From positions 1 through 13,815 of the forward strand of contig CAMYJP010000024.1 of assembly GCA_947258675.1 (NCBI GenBank): a stretch of 13,815 nt of DNA, given 5' to 3'. Below the pieces are notes generated by a model. That model was not told where the DNA came from. It worked only from the letters and a program-made list of their open reading frames with translations, and did not search any database. Of the stretch, positions 6,446-13,815 are shown in pieces (positions within the stretch are counted from its first letter, which is position 1; each line of letters starts with the position of its first letter). A program made the translations under genes and the position numbers. The stretch comes from an uncultured Desulfobulbaceae bacterium (GTDB lineage Bacteria; Desulfobacterota; Desulfobulbia; Desulfobulbales; BM004).

Positions 6446-6513
6446 TTACCCACTTTAAAAAATAAACATCCCTGTTGTACCGATATGCTCACGGAATCAG
6501 GCCAACTTGTTTC

Positions 6514-6543
6514 TTAACAAACCAATTTATAGTATCGTATATT
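6514..6543 (+). promoter_or_regulatory. Candidate promoter of the transglutaminase-ABC operon
   Basis: TTAACA (6514-6519) and TATATT (6538-6543), each matching five of six consensus bases, are 18 bases apart. Transcription would start near 6550, about 45 bases before the ATG at 6595 and downstream of the TTG at 6475, so it also argues for the 6595 start. Confidence 0.5.
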
Positions 6544-6594
6544 GACCGTCTCGCAAAAAGCCTCAGAACATTTCATGGCAACAATTCATTTACC

Positions 6595-8058
6595 ATGTCC
6601 GCCATCAAGCCATATCAATTAATTTTCCGCATCACAATCGTTCTCCTTTGGATAATCCTGTTCATTTACCTGCTTCAAAGGGATTACTTGATAGAGCACC
6701 TTGAAATACAAGAAAAGCAAATAGTCCAAAAGGGAAAAGAGCTGACCTTCCTTGGTATTTACTTTAAAGACGAACGAATAGGTTATGTAAAAAACAGACT
6801 TATCCAGTCCGCAGAAAATGAATTCAAGCTAGTCCAAAATGCTTTCCTCATCCTGAACATCCTTAATGAAAGCCATCCTGTAAATATGGAGCTTGAGGCA
6901 AATCTTACAGATACGTTCATACTAAAAAATTTTACATTCCTACTTTCATCTCCTTTTAATAAAATGAACGCTAAAGGCACTGTTACCGAAAATGAAGTGG
7001 CTTTCACTTTTACTACTGGTAAAGAAACAATCAGGGATAGAGTTCGGCTTACAACGCCACCTTTCCTGTCAACAAATCAGCGTGGATATCTGTTGACCAA
7101 GAACCTTAAAAAAGGCGACAAGCGAAAAGTGCCTTATTTTGACCCTATATCACTTACCGGTAAGGATACTATTATCGAATATAAAGGAATCGAAAAAGTG
7201 TATATCCACGGCCGTATTTACACTCTGCACCGTTTCACGGAATCTTTTTCAGAGATACGAATTAACACTTGGCTGGATAATCAGGGTAAGGTTGTAAAAG
7301 AAGAGTCCCCTGCCGGGTTCGTTTTCATTTCAGAACCTGAATTCAAAGCCACTAATATCGTCAAAAAGGGAAAGGAGATATTAAGCTCCGTTTCTGTTCC
7401 GCTCCAAGGAGACATGCCGGACCCAACAGATTTGACAAAACTTAGGTTTCGTTTAGCCCTTCCAGAAGAAGCTAAATTTAGCCTCAACAGAGACCGCCAG
7501 ACATATGAAGATAATATTTTAACCGTATACTTGGAGAAAATACCGAATGATAACAGTGTGGTCTGCAGTAATAAGCAAGAAGAACTTGCTTCTACACCAT
7601 ACGTCCAGGCTTACACCAAGCCGATAGCTGATCTTAATTTGACTCTTTTAAAAGAAAAAACATCACCCAAAGCAAAAGTCCTCATTATTGCCGATTGGGT
7701 TTACGAAAACCTGGAAAAAAGGCCCGTGCTTGGTATTCCGGATGCTCTCACAACCCTGCACAACAGAAGAGGAGATTGCAACGAACATGCATCGCTGTTT
7801 GCAGCTTTGGCTCGTAATGCCGGCATTCCGACCAGAATTGCCGCCGGTGTCACTTTTCACCAAGGCGCCTTTTTCTATCATGCCTGGAATGAAGTCTGTT
7901 TAAATGACTCTTGGATCAGCCTTGACACTACAAAAAATCAGATGCCTGCCGATATTACTCATATAAAATTTGTAGAAGGAGAACCTGATGAAATGCTTAA
8001 AATCGGTGCATTGTTAGGAAAACTGCAGATTAAAGTACTTGATAACGATACAGAATGA
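6595..8058 (+). CDS. Membrane-anchored transglutaminase-like protein
   Basis: A 487-residue protein from the ATG at 6595. The frame is open back to a TTG at 6475, but those 40 extra residues are unlike a leader and precede the candidate promoter. A single transmembrane helix at about 8-28 is an uncleaved anchor and suggests the rest is extracytoplasmic. Residues about 50-340 are a largely beta-rich region I do not recognise. The C-terminal third is a transglutaminase-like (papain-fold) domain with C395 in RGDCNEHA, H429 in FYHAWNEV and D444 in SLDTT, the full Cys-His-Asp triad. In bacteria such domains are mostly proteases, peptide-cleaving or amide-transferring enzymes; the substrate here is unknown. 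The stop overlaps the ABC ATPase start by ATGA, so the two are translationally coupled. No ribosome site stands before the ATG. Confidence 0.85.
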   Translation: MSAIKPYQLIFRITIVLLWIILFIYLLQRDYLIEHLEIQEKQIVQKGKELTFLGIYFKDERIGYVKNRLIQSAENEFKLVQNAFLILNILNESHPVNMELEANLTDTFILKNFTFLLSSPFNKMNAKGTVTENEVAFTFTTGKETIRDRVRLTTPPFLSTNQRGYLLTKNLKKGDKRKVPYFDPISLTGKDTIIEYKGIEKVYIHGRIYTLHRFTESFSEIRINTWLDNQGKVVKEESPAGFVFISEPEFKATNIVKKGKEILSSVSVPLQGDMPDPTDLTKLRFRLALPEEAKFSLNRDRQTYEDNILTVYLEKIPNDNSVVCSNKQEELASTPYVQAYTKPIADLNLTLLKEKTSPKAKVLIIADWVYENLEKRPVLGIPDALTTLHNRRGDCNEHASLFAALARNAGIPTRIAAGVTFHQGAFFYHAWNEVCLNDSWISLDTTKNQMPADITHIKFVEGEPDEMLKIGALLGKLQIKVLDNDTE

Positions 8059-8819
8059 TTAGGATCAGTAACGTAACAAAAACCTTTAGCAATTATAAGG
8101 CAGTAAACGATATCACCTTGGACGTAAAACCTGGGGAAATATTCGGGTTTCTAGGGCCCAACGGCGCCGGTAAGACCACAACCATTAAAATGCTTGCCGG
8201 TTTGCTGAAACCTGATACCGGCAGAATCTCGATCGGTCGCTATAATATGACAACTCAGCCACTGCAGTGTAAAAATATATCCGGCTATATCCCTGATCGC
8301 CCATACTTGTATGAAAAACTCACCGGCATAGAATTTCTGCAATTCATCGCCAGTTTGTACCAGATATCAAAAGAACAATTTATTCAGAATTCTTCCAGGT
8401 TCCTCAAGCTATTCGACTTAACAGAATGGCGCCACAATCTGATTGAAAGCTATTCCCATGGTATGCGCCAGAAACTCATAATCAGTTCTGTTTTTACATT
8501 GGAACCGCCCTTGATAATTGTAGATGAACCAATGGTAGGGCTTGATCCAAAAAGCGCACGCATTGTCAAGGAACTCTTTAAGGGCCACTCGCGCAATGGA
8601 GGCACAATCTTTCTTTCCACACATTCCCTTGAAATAGCGGAAGAACTGTGTGACAGGTTAGCAATTATCATCCAGGGGAGCATCAAATCAATTGGTACTT
8701 TGGCAATGCTGAAAGATGAATCCAGGCTGAATGACTCAGGCCTTGAAGACATATTCCTGGAGTTAACAGGAGCACATGAGCTTACAGGAATAATTGCAGC
8801 TCTCAGACAAGACAAATGA
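8055..8819 (+). CDS. ABC transporter ATP-binding protein
   Basis: A 254-residue ATPase that powers a transporter from the cytoplasmic side of the membrane. The Walker A is GPNGAGKTT (34-42), the signature YSHGMRQ (133-139), Walker B LIIVDE (153-158), the D-loop GLD (162-164) and the switch histidine H190 in STHS. The signature is not the canonical LSGGQ but is the form common in ABC-2-type exporters; the Q-loop position reads YIPDRP, with D81 where glutamine is usual. The start ATG overlaps the transglutaminase stop as ATGA, and its own stop overlaps the permease start the same way, so the three are one operon and the permease is its obvious partner. Confidence 0.96.
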   Translation: MIRISNVTKTFSNYKAVNDITLDVKPGEIFGFLGPNGAGKTTTIKMLAGLLKPDTGRISIGRYNMTTQPLQCKNISGYIPDRPYLYEKLTGIEFLQFIASLYQISKEQFIQNSSRFLKLFDLTEWRHNLIESYSHGMRQKLIISSVFTLEPPLIIVDEPMVGLDPKSARIVKELFKGHSRNGGTIFLSTHSLEIAEELCDRLAIIIQGSIKSIGTLAMLKDESRLNDSGLEDIFLELTGAHELTGIIAALRQDK

Positions 8820-10531
8820 ATAGCCCTGCAGCAGATAATACTTCTCAAGGCCATATAAACTCAAACTTTGAGCTGCGAAAATCCCTCCTTTATTTTTTCT
8901 TTCGATTAACCAAAAATCGTTTTTTCCCTCCAGGCGAAAAACCATATAAAGCACTTTTCACCCTCCTCTTCAGCTTAATTATCTGCATAGTCCTTTATCT
9001 AGTGTCTCTGAAAGTTATTACCTATTTCCACAACCAGAATGAATTAGGTATAATCCTCAGTCTGAAAATATTCCAAATGTCCTGGATTCTCCTGTTTGCC
9101 ATGCTGCTCTTTTCCTGCATGGTATCATCAGTATCAACACTCTTTCTTTCCCAGGATAATGAGATTATTTTTGCCGCCCCGGTACCACTGCCCGATATTT
9201 TTTTCATCCGCTACCTGACCACATCCATCTATACGTCCTGGATGATGGTTGTTTTCTCTCTACCAGTGTATATGGCCTATGGGCAAGTTTTCCAGACCGA
9301 TTTTTTTTATTGGCCTCTTATGGGACTTGCAGTCCTTTCTACTGCGGCCACAGCTAACTGCCTGGGATTGTTGATAACCATCCCCCTGGTCAATTTTTTC
9401 CCTGCTCGGCGGACAAAAGATATCATTGTTTACCTCTTCCTGTGCTTCGGACTCTTTATCTATGTGATGTTTCGCTTGATTCGCCCTGAAGATATGATCA
9501 ACCCCGATCAGTTTTCCTATTTTATCGATTATTTATCCAGCATATCCAAACCGGCTGGCCCTTATGTTCCCGCAGCCTGGGCAGCCAACCTTCTTTCACT
9601 ATATCTCCTTGACCAAGAGGTCGACCGACTCCTGTTAAGTCTGCTCATCATAACTCCGCCCGCTCTTTTTATCATCGGAGAATGGTTTATGCATCGCTGG
9701 TACTTTCAGGGTTATTCTAAAGCGCAGGAATCATTTGGCGGCCACAGACATTTCAGCAAAGAATCAAGCTATCATTTAGAGTCATGGTATTGGGCTATTA
9801 CTAAAGAGGCAAAAACCTTTCTGCGCGACTCAGCAGAATGGTCTCAATTATTCATGGTTGGTGCCCTGGTAATTGTATATTTATATAATTTTAAATTATT
9901 ACCGGTGGAAAGGTCACCTTTTGAGGAAGAATATGTTACTAATGTCATTTCTTTTTTAAATATTGGATTGGCCGGATTTATTATTACATCCTTATCAGCT
10001 CGTTTTGTCTTTCCATCAATAGGAGCTGAAGGCGGAGCCTTCTATATTATTCAGAGCTCACCTCTGTCAATTCGACGCTTTTTGGTAAACAAATACCTTT
10101 TCTATGTAATTCCATTTACCATCCTCTCAATGGTACTCGTTATCATCTCCGACCATCTCCTAAATATTGAGGGCCCTATGTGGTGGATATCAGTTATAGT
10201 CATTGCAATAATCACCTGGACTGTCGTTGCCTTGGCAGTGAGTTTTGGTGCTATCTATGCCGACTTTAAAGCGGAGAACCGTGCTGCGTCGCTGGCAAGC
10301 ATCGGTGCTGTACTTTTTCTATTTACTGCTATGGCTTTCGAGATGTTTATTATAATTGCCGGAGGAATACCTGCTTATCGCCTGACAAAGGCAGCCATCC
10401 TGGATGCAACACCACTGACAATTGATATTACAATTCTTATTGTGTGGTTGTCTTTTTCCATTTTACTGGCAATTTTTCTAGTGATATTTTTTTTCAAGAA
10501 AGGAATCCATAGACTGGAAAATGCTCCATGA
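8816..10531 (+). CDS. ABC-2-like transporter permease, 12 transmembrane helices
   Basis: A 571-residue integral membrane protein with about 12 helices, at roughly 46-70, 85-112, 130-155, 164-192, 203-222, 271-290, 342-362, 373-398, 424-448, 455-480, 490-517 and 533-562. Between the 8th and 9th lies the segment FPSIGAEGGAF (399-409) followed by SSPLS (414-418), which resembles a conserved loop of a large ABC exporter permease family (my recollection of the family; the assignment needs a profile search). The start is an ATGA overlap with the ATPase stop. The length suggests a fused double permease, so it may work as a monomer with two ATPases. The cargo is unknown; the adjacent transglutaminase-like protein suggests a peptide, lipoprotein or protein cargo. 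Confidence 0.85.
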   Translation: MNSPAADNTSQGHINSNFELRKSLLYFFFRLTKNRFFPPGEKPYKALFTLLFSLIICIVLYLVSLKVITYFHNQNELGIILSLKIFQMSWILLFAMLLFSCMVSSVSTLFLSQDNEIIFAAPVPLPDIFFIRYLTTSIYTSWMMVVFSLPVYMAYGQVFQTDFFYWPLMGLAVLSTAATANCLGLLITIPLVNFFPARRTKDIIVYLFLCFGLFIYVMFRLIRPEDMINPDQFSYFIDYLSSISKPAGPYVPAAWAANLLSLYLLDQEVDRLLLSLLIITPPALFIIGEWFMHRWYFQGYSKAQESFGGHRHFSKESSYHLESWYWAITKEAKTFLRDSAEWSQLFMVGALVIVYLYNFKLLPVERSPFEEEYVTNVISFLNIGLAGFIITSLSARFVFPSIGAEGGAFYIIQSSPLSIRRFLVNKYLFYVIPFTILSMVLVIISDHLLNIEGPMWWISVIVIAIITWTVVALAVSFGAIYADFKAENRAASLASIGAVLFLFTAMAFEMFIIIAGGIPAYRLTKAAILDATPLTIDITILIVWLSFSILLAIFLVIFFFKKGIHRLENAP

Positions 10532-10617
10532 TGGAACTGAGGGTACGGACTCCTTTAATAAGTCAGGTTCATTGTAGGCTGTTACTCACCACGTTAACCA
10601 GGAAAGATAAAGAATGT

Positions 10618-10646
10618 AATGATCCTTCATTGTTTCCGGAATCATT
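10618..10646. repeat. Inverted repeat in the convergent gap after the ABC operon
   Basis: AATGAT-CC (10618-10625) pairs with GG-A-ATCATT (10638-10646) with A10640 bulged. It lies between two convergent genes but lacks a clean T-tract on either strand. The minus-strand continuation is only T-rich, so at best it is a weak terminator for the eight-cysteine gene. Confidence 0.3.
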
Positions 10647-10693
10647 CCTATCTACATTTATTTCCTGTCTGCCAAAAAAAATAATTTGGAATG

Positions 10694-10873
10694 TTATTCT
10701 TGTATATAACCCACTCCAGAGCATACAGGGCACTCCTCATCCTGATTGCACTGACAATCATCCCACTCACCGTTGATTTCCGTGCCTCGCCACTCCATAT
10801 TACATTCGCAAACTCCAGGAACTGTTTTTTTCCCTTTGCATTCCGGACAGATTTTCTTGTTTTCTTCAGCCAT
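10694..10873 (-). CDS. Small eight-cysteine zinc-ribbon-like protein (59 residues)
   Basis: An ATG at 10871-10873 opens 59 codons to TAA (10694-10696). The protein is hydrophilic, with eight cysteines: C9, C12, C22, C24, C40, C42, C48 and C51. C9-PE-C12-KGK opens it and C48-PV-C51-SGVGY closes it, both like the CxxCxGxG zinc knuckles of DnaJ-type proteins; two CxC pairs (C22/C24, C40/C42) lie between. Two four-cysteine metal sites are the natural reading, but zinc or iron binding is inference. It is supported by a GGAG ribosome site (complement of 10882-10885) eight bases before the start and a candidate promoter at 10931-10958. It follows argJ by 102 bases in the same direction. I do not recognise a named family; a role in protein folding or metal handling is speculation. 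Confidence 0.8.
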   Translation of the reverse strand: MAEENKKICPECKGKKTVPGVCECNMEWRGTEINGEWDDCQCNQDEECPVCSGVGYIQE

Positions 10874-10930
10874 AGTAAATGCTCCAACAGATATTCATTA
10901 AAATAGTTTATTCTCAAACTCTTTTTTAAA

Positions 10931-10958
10931 AAGATAAAGACTGCAGGTAAATAGTCAA
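10931..10958 (-). promoter_or_regulatory. Candidate promoter of the eight-cysteine gene
   Basis: Reading the minus strand, TTGACT (10953-10958) and TATCTT (10931-10936) are separated by 16 bases. The -35 matches five of six bases. Transcription would start about 50 bases before the ATG at 10873, so this gene can be expressed apart from argJ. Confidence 0.45.
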
Positions 10959-10975
10959 GTGTAATAATATTCAGA

Positions 10976-12160
10976 TCAGCTACGATAATCAGCATTAATC
11001 TTCACATAATCTAGTGAAAAATCGCAGGTGTATATATCGCAAACACCATTTCCTTCCTTAAGATCAATTTTAACGACAAAACTTTCCTGCTGTAAAATAG
11101 TAGAAGCTGATTTTTCAACATCAGGCCCCAAGCCAAGACCATTTTGCACCATCATGATGTCATTAAACAATATATCAACTTTTTCAGGGACAAAAACCGC
11201 TTCCGATCTTCCCACGGCTGCTATAATTCTTCCCCAGTTGGCATCTTCACCGAAAAATGCGGTTTTTACCAGATTTGAATTGGCAATTGTACGGGCCGCA
11301 TGTTCAGCCTCTAAATTATTACGAGCCCCACAAACTCTGATTGTAACAATTTTAGTGGCTCCTTCTCCATCTTTAACAATCTGAATGGCAAGATCCATTA
11401 AGAGTTTATCGAGCGCCTCCTGGAAAGCTGTCAACCTTTCAATGCTTGCCTCATCGATTATCGGATTGCCGGCAATGCCGTTAGCCATAATCAACACCAT
11501 ATCATTAGTGCTTGTATCTCCGTCAACTGTAATACGGTTAAACGATTTTTCCACGCTGCTTTGTAAAATAGGCTGGAGTACAGAGTCCGAAATGTTTGCA
11601 TCAGTCATCACAAAACTAAGCATGGTGGCCATGTTCGGCATGATCATTCCCGAACCCTTTGCCATCCCAAAAAGTTTCACTTCATGCCCATCGATATTAC
11701 TAGTATAAGCCGCTGTTTTAGGAACAGTATCCGTGGTCATTATTGCCTTGGCAACGTCATCATAACCAGTTGATGAAAGATTTGTTGTCAGGGAATTCGC
11801 TACTTTTTCAAATTTTGCCGCCTCCAACTGATCACCTATTACACCAGTGGAAGACACCAAAACCATATCTTCAGAAATTCCAAGGGAATCAGCAATGAAT
11901 GCCGCGGACTTTTTTGCAGTCTCAAAACCCTGTTCGCCTGTACAGGCATTAGCGATACCGCTGTTTACAAGTATTGCTCGAACCTGTTTCTTTTGAATTC
12001 GATCCATATCCAACAGAACCGGGGCCGCTTTTACCTTGTTTGTTTTAAAAACAACGGCAGCAAACGACTCTTTATCACAAAAAATCAAACCGACATCAAG
12101 ACGTCCACTGGCTCGAATCCCGGCTTCGACTGCCGCATATAGAAATCCTTTTATTTCCAT
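10976..12160 (-). CDS. argJ: Glutamate N-acetyltransferase / ornithine acetyltransferase
   Basis: A 394-residue cytoplasmic enzyme of arginine biosynthesis. It transfers the acetyl group of N-acetylornithine to glutamate, recycling it to make ornithine and N-acetylglutamate; some members also use acetyl-CoA as glutamate acetyltransferase. The oxyanion motif SSTGVIG is at 103-109. The autocleavage site is MAT-ML (177-181), where the protein splits before T179, the nucleophile, giving alpha and beta chains. The segment KGSGMIMPN (168-176) precedes it and the family ending YVKINADYR closes the protein. The length matches. Whether it is monofunctional or bifunctional cannot be read from sequence. 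It follows secA in the same direction with a 182-base gap, and no other arginine gene is in the window. The ATG at 12158-12160 has no good ribosome site. Confidence 0.97.
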   Translation of the reverse strand: MEIKGFLYAAVEAGIRASGRLDVGLIFCDKESFAAVVFKTNKVKAAPVLLDMDRIQKKQVRAILVNSGIANACTGEQGFETAKKSAAFIADSLGISEDMVLVSSTGVIGDQLEAAKFEKVANSLTTNLSSTGYDDVAKAIMTTDTVPKTAAYTSNIDGHEVKLFGMAKGSGMIMPNMATMLSFVMTDANISDSVLQPILQSSVEKSFNRITVDGDTSTNDMVLIMANGIAGNPIIDEASIERLTAFQEALDKLLMDLAIQIVKDGEGATKIVTIRVCGARNNLEAEHAARTIANSNLVKTAFFGEDANWGRIIAAVGRSEAVFVPEKVDILFNDIMMVQNGLGLGPDVEKSASTILQQESFVVKIDLKEGNGVCDIYTCDFSLDYVKINADYRS

Positions 12161-12194
12161 AGTAGGTATACAATGAATAAATGATTAGATAATG

Positions 12195-12223
12195 GATATA
12201 TTAATAGAAATATGAATAGTAAA
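12195..12223 (-). promoter_or_regulatory. Candidate promoter of argJ
   Basis: On the minus strand, TTTACT (12218-12223) and TATATC (12195-12200) are 17 bases apart in an AT-rich stretch 35 bases before the argJ start. Each matches four of six consensus bases; AT-rich composition makes chance matches likely. Confidence 0.3.
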
Positions 12224-12266
12224 GACCATGTTGCCGGAAGGTTTTATTCATGGGTTACAGTGAATT

Positions 12267-12329
12267 TTAGAATGTATATTTCTGGTTATTCAATTTTTCT
12301 TTAATTTCCTTCAATTCTTCAATTTTCAT
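12267..12329 (-). CDS. Possible 20-residue ORF between secA and argJ
   Basis: An ATG at 12327-12329 opens 20 codons (MKIEELKEIKEK... ending KYTF) and begins 13 bases after the secA stop. The peptide is strongly charged and would form an amphipathic helix. AAGA abuts the ATG without normal spacing, so there is no convincing ribosome site. The underlying DNA is purine-rich with repeated TTGAA units, so it could be chance. It would depend on translation or transcription coupled to secA. Confidence 0.25.
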   Translation of the reverse strand: MKIEELKEIKEKLNNQKYTF

Positions 12330-12342
12330 TCTTCAAAATAAT

Positions 12343-13815
12343 TTATGTCCTGCCACAGCATTTTTTATATTTCTTCCCGCTGCCGCATGGACAAGGTGCA
12401 TTACGCCCCACTTTCGCCCCCTGTCGTTTAATTGGTTGACGATCGGGCTCCCCCCCTTTGCCACGTCCGAACTGCATTTCCTTTTCCCGGCTCTGTTGTT
12501 TGCGTTCAAGCTCTTTGAGTTCCTCCTCTCCTTCCTGAACAAACTGCACACGGAGTAAAGTTCCAAGAGTCTTTTCCTTTACAGCTTCAATCATGGCACC
12601 AAACATTTCAAAACCTTCTCGTTTGTATTCATTTAAAGGATTTTTCTGGCCATACCCCCTCAGGCCGATGCCTTCTTTAAGATGATCCATACTAAGCAGG
12701 TGATCCTTCCAGTGGGAATCAACGGTTTGCAGCAGAATAACTCTCTCAAGATACTGCATAGTTTCAGGATCAACCTTTTCTTCCTGTTGTTTATAAATCT
12801 TACTGGCCGATTCCTCTAGTTTTTCAGTAAATTTTGCAGTATCAAGCCCCTGTTTATCTTCATCACTCCAATCTGGTCTGAATCCATATAGCCCATGCAG
12901 CCGTTCTGAAACTGCCTCCCAATCCCAATCCTCCGAAGGCACTTTTGACTGGGTAAATTCAAATGCAACCTCCTCCATGCTATCACTGACCATATCAGAG
13001 ATAATGTTCTTAACATTCTCGCTTTCGAGCACTTCGCGTCGCTGTTGATATATAATTTCCCTCTGTTTATTCATCACATCATCATACTCAAGGAGATGCT
13101 TTCTGATATCGAAGTTATGACCTTCAACTTTCCGCTGGGCATTTTCAATGGCTCGGGAGATAATATTATGTTCAATAGGTTCATCCTCTTCCATTCCCAT
13201 CTTATCCATAATCCCGGATATTCGATCCGAACCGAATATCCGCAAAAGATCATCTTCAAGGGACAAGTAAAATCGTGAAGAACCAGGATCACCCTGCCGC
13301 CCAGACCGACCTCGCAACTGATTATCGATCCGTCTGGATTCATGACGGCTTGTGCCAAGAATATGCAGACCACCAAGGTCTGGCACCCCTTCTCCAAGTT
13401 TAATATCCGTACCACGCCCAGCCATATTGGTAGCTATAGTAACGCGGCCTTTCTGACCTGCCAGCGCCACTATTTCTGCTTCTTTTTCATGGTGTTTGGC
13501 GTTTAATACCGAATGTTTAATCCCCGCCTTCTTGAGCATGGAAGAAATCTGTTCTGAAACATCAATACTGATAGTACCCACCAGCACCGGCTGCCCTTTT
13601 TCGTTTAACTCTTTTATTGCTCGGACAACGGCCCTATATTTCGCCTTAATATTTTTATAAATAACATCAGGATAATCTATTCGTATCATATCCTTATGGG
13701 TTGGCAGAACAACGACGTCAAGATTATAAATCTTTTTAAACTCGGCAGCTTCAGTATCAGCAGTACCTGTCATTCCCGCCAGTTTTTCATACATTCGGAA
13801 ATAATTCTGAAATGT
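12343..13815 (-). CDS. secA: Preprotein translocase ATPase SecA, C-terminal part (5' end off window)
   Basis: The frame enters from the right edge in phase (TFQNYFR before [12 protein letters not shown]) and gives 490 residues to the stop at 12343. SecA is the ATPase that drives proteins through SecYEG in the inner membrane. Present are the end of the first nucleotide-binding domain with TGTADTEA, the second nucleotide-binding domain with [10 protein letters not shown] (128-137) and [13 protein letters not shown] (166-178), the helical scaffold and wing, the HWKDHL segment (about 368-373), and the charged C-terminal linker. The end is a SEC-C zinc motif with C475, C477, C486 and C487 ([13 protein letters not shown]), which binds SecB and ribosomes in E. 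coli. The first domain and the preprotein cross-linking domain are off the window. Nothing is unusual about it. Confidence 0.98.
   Translation of the reverse strand, partial: TFQNYFRMYEKLAGMTGTADTEAAEFKKIYNLDVVVLPTHKDMIRIDYPDVIYKNIKAKYRAVVRAIKELNEKGQPVLVGTISIDVSEQISSMLKKAGIKHSVLNAKHHEKEAEIVALAGQKGRVTIATNMAGRGTDIKLGEGVPDLGGLHILGTSRHESRRIDNQLRGRSGRQGDPGSSRFYLSLEDDLLRIFGSDRISGIMDKMGMEEDEPIEHNIISRAIENAQRKVEGHNFDIRKHLLEYDDVMNKQREIIYQQRREVLESENVKNIISDMVSDSMEEVAFEFTQSKVPSEDWDWEAVSERLHGLYGFRPDWSDEDKQGLDTAKFTEKLEESASKIYKQQEEKVDPETMQYLERVILLQTVDSHWKDHLLSMDHLKEGIGLRGYGQKNPLNEYKREGFEMFGAMIEAVKEKTLGTLLRVQFVQEGEEELKELERKQQSREKEMQFGRGKGGEPDRQPIKRQGAKVGRNAPCPCGSGKKYKKCCGRT

Noticed and set aside
6475..6594. 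40-residue N-terminal extension of the transglutaminase-like protein from a TTG start
   Set aside because: It lacks a ribosome site, is not like a signal peptide, and lies ahead of the candidate promoter; the ATG at 6595 puts the membrane helix near the N-terminus.
10528..10776. 82-codon plus-strand frame starting with an ATGA overlap on the permease stop
   Set aside because: The overlap mimics the two real junctions, but the peptide has no domain or helix pattern, its end runs into the well-supported minus-strand eight-cysteine gene, and no ribosome site is seen.
1..13815. CRISPR array, prophage, insertion sequence or toxin-antitoxin pair
   Set aside because: No spaced direct repeats, integrase, complete transposase or paired small genes are seen anywhere in the window.

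Overview
The window looks like ordinary chromosome of a Gram-negative, probably anaerobic bacterium. The best guess is Desulfobacterota (Desulfobulbales-like), a moderate-confidence inference from the multi-PAS histidine kinase with a cysteine-bearing PAS domain, the KamA-type aminomutase, the argJ next to secA, and the moderately AT-rich, small-molecule-regulation style of the genes. No plasmid, phage or CRISPR signal is visible.

Layout. 1-630: the 31-codon tail of an unidentified plus-strand protein with its terminator, a tRNA-Leu(UAA) gene on the minus strand with encoded CCA, then a cold-shock gene preceded by a structured leader. 633-910: the cold-shock protein, ending in a hairpin terminator shared with the convergent histidine kinase. 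931-2862 (minus): a hybrid sensor kinase with the order receiver, PAS, PAS, HisKA, HATPase. 2863-3201: a 339-base divergent intergenic region with several short palindromes. 3202-6445 (plus): a two-TM potassium channel with an RCK domain, a short lysine 2,3-aminomutase-like radical SAM enzyme, and a tandem universal stress protein. These are co-oriented and could form a stress or osmotic neighbourhood. 6595-10531 (plus): a tightly coupled three-gene operon (both junctions are ATGA overlaps) of a membrane-anchored transglutaminase-like protein, an ABC ATPase and a 12-TM ABC permease, with its own candidate promoter. 10694-13815 (minus): a previously easy-to-miss 59-residue protein with eight cysteines, ArgJ of arginine biosynthesis, a possible 20-residue ORF, and the C-terminal half of SecA with its SEC-C zinc motif.

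How the parts may work together. The K+ channel, aminomutase (beta-lysine is the precursor of the compatible solute N-epsilon-acetyl-beta-lysine) and stress protein are consistent with osmotic or energy stress, but the acetyltransferase AblB is not in the window. The transglutaminase-ABC operon is the best candidate for a poorly described system: an extracytoplasmic cysteine-protease-fold protein whose production is coupled to a dedicated ABC-2-like transporter. SecA, ArgJ and tRNA-Leu are housekeeping genes.
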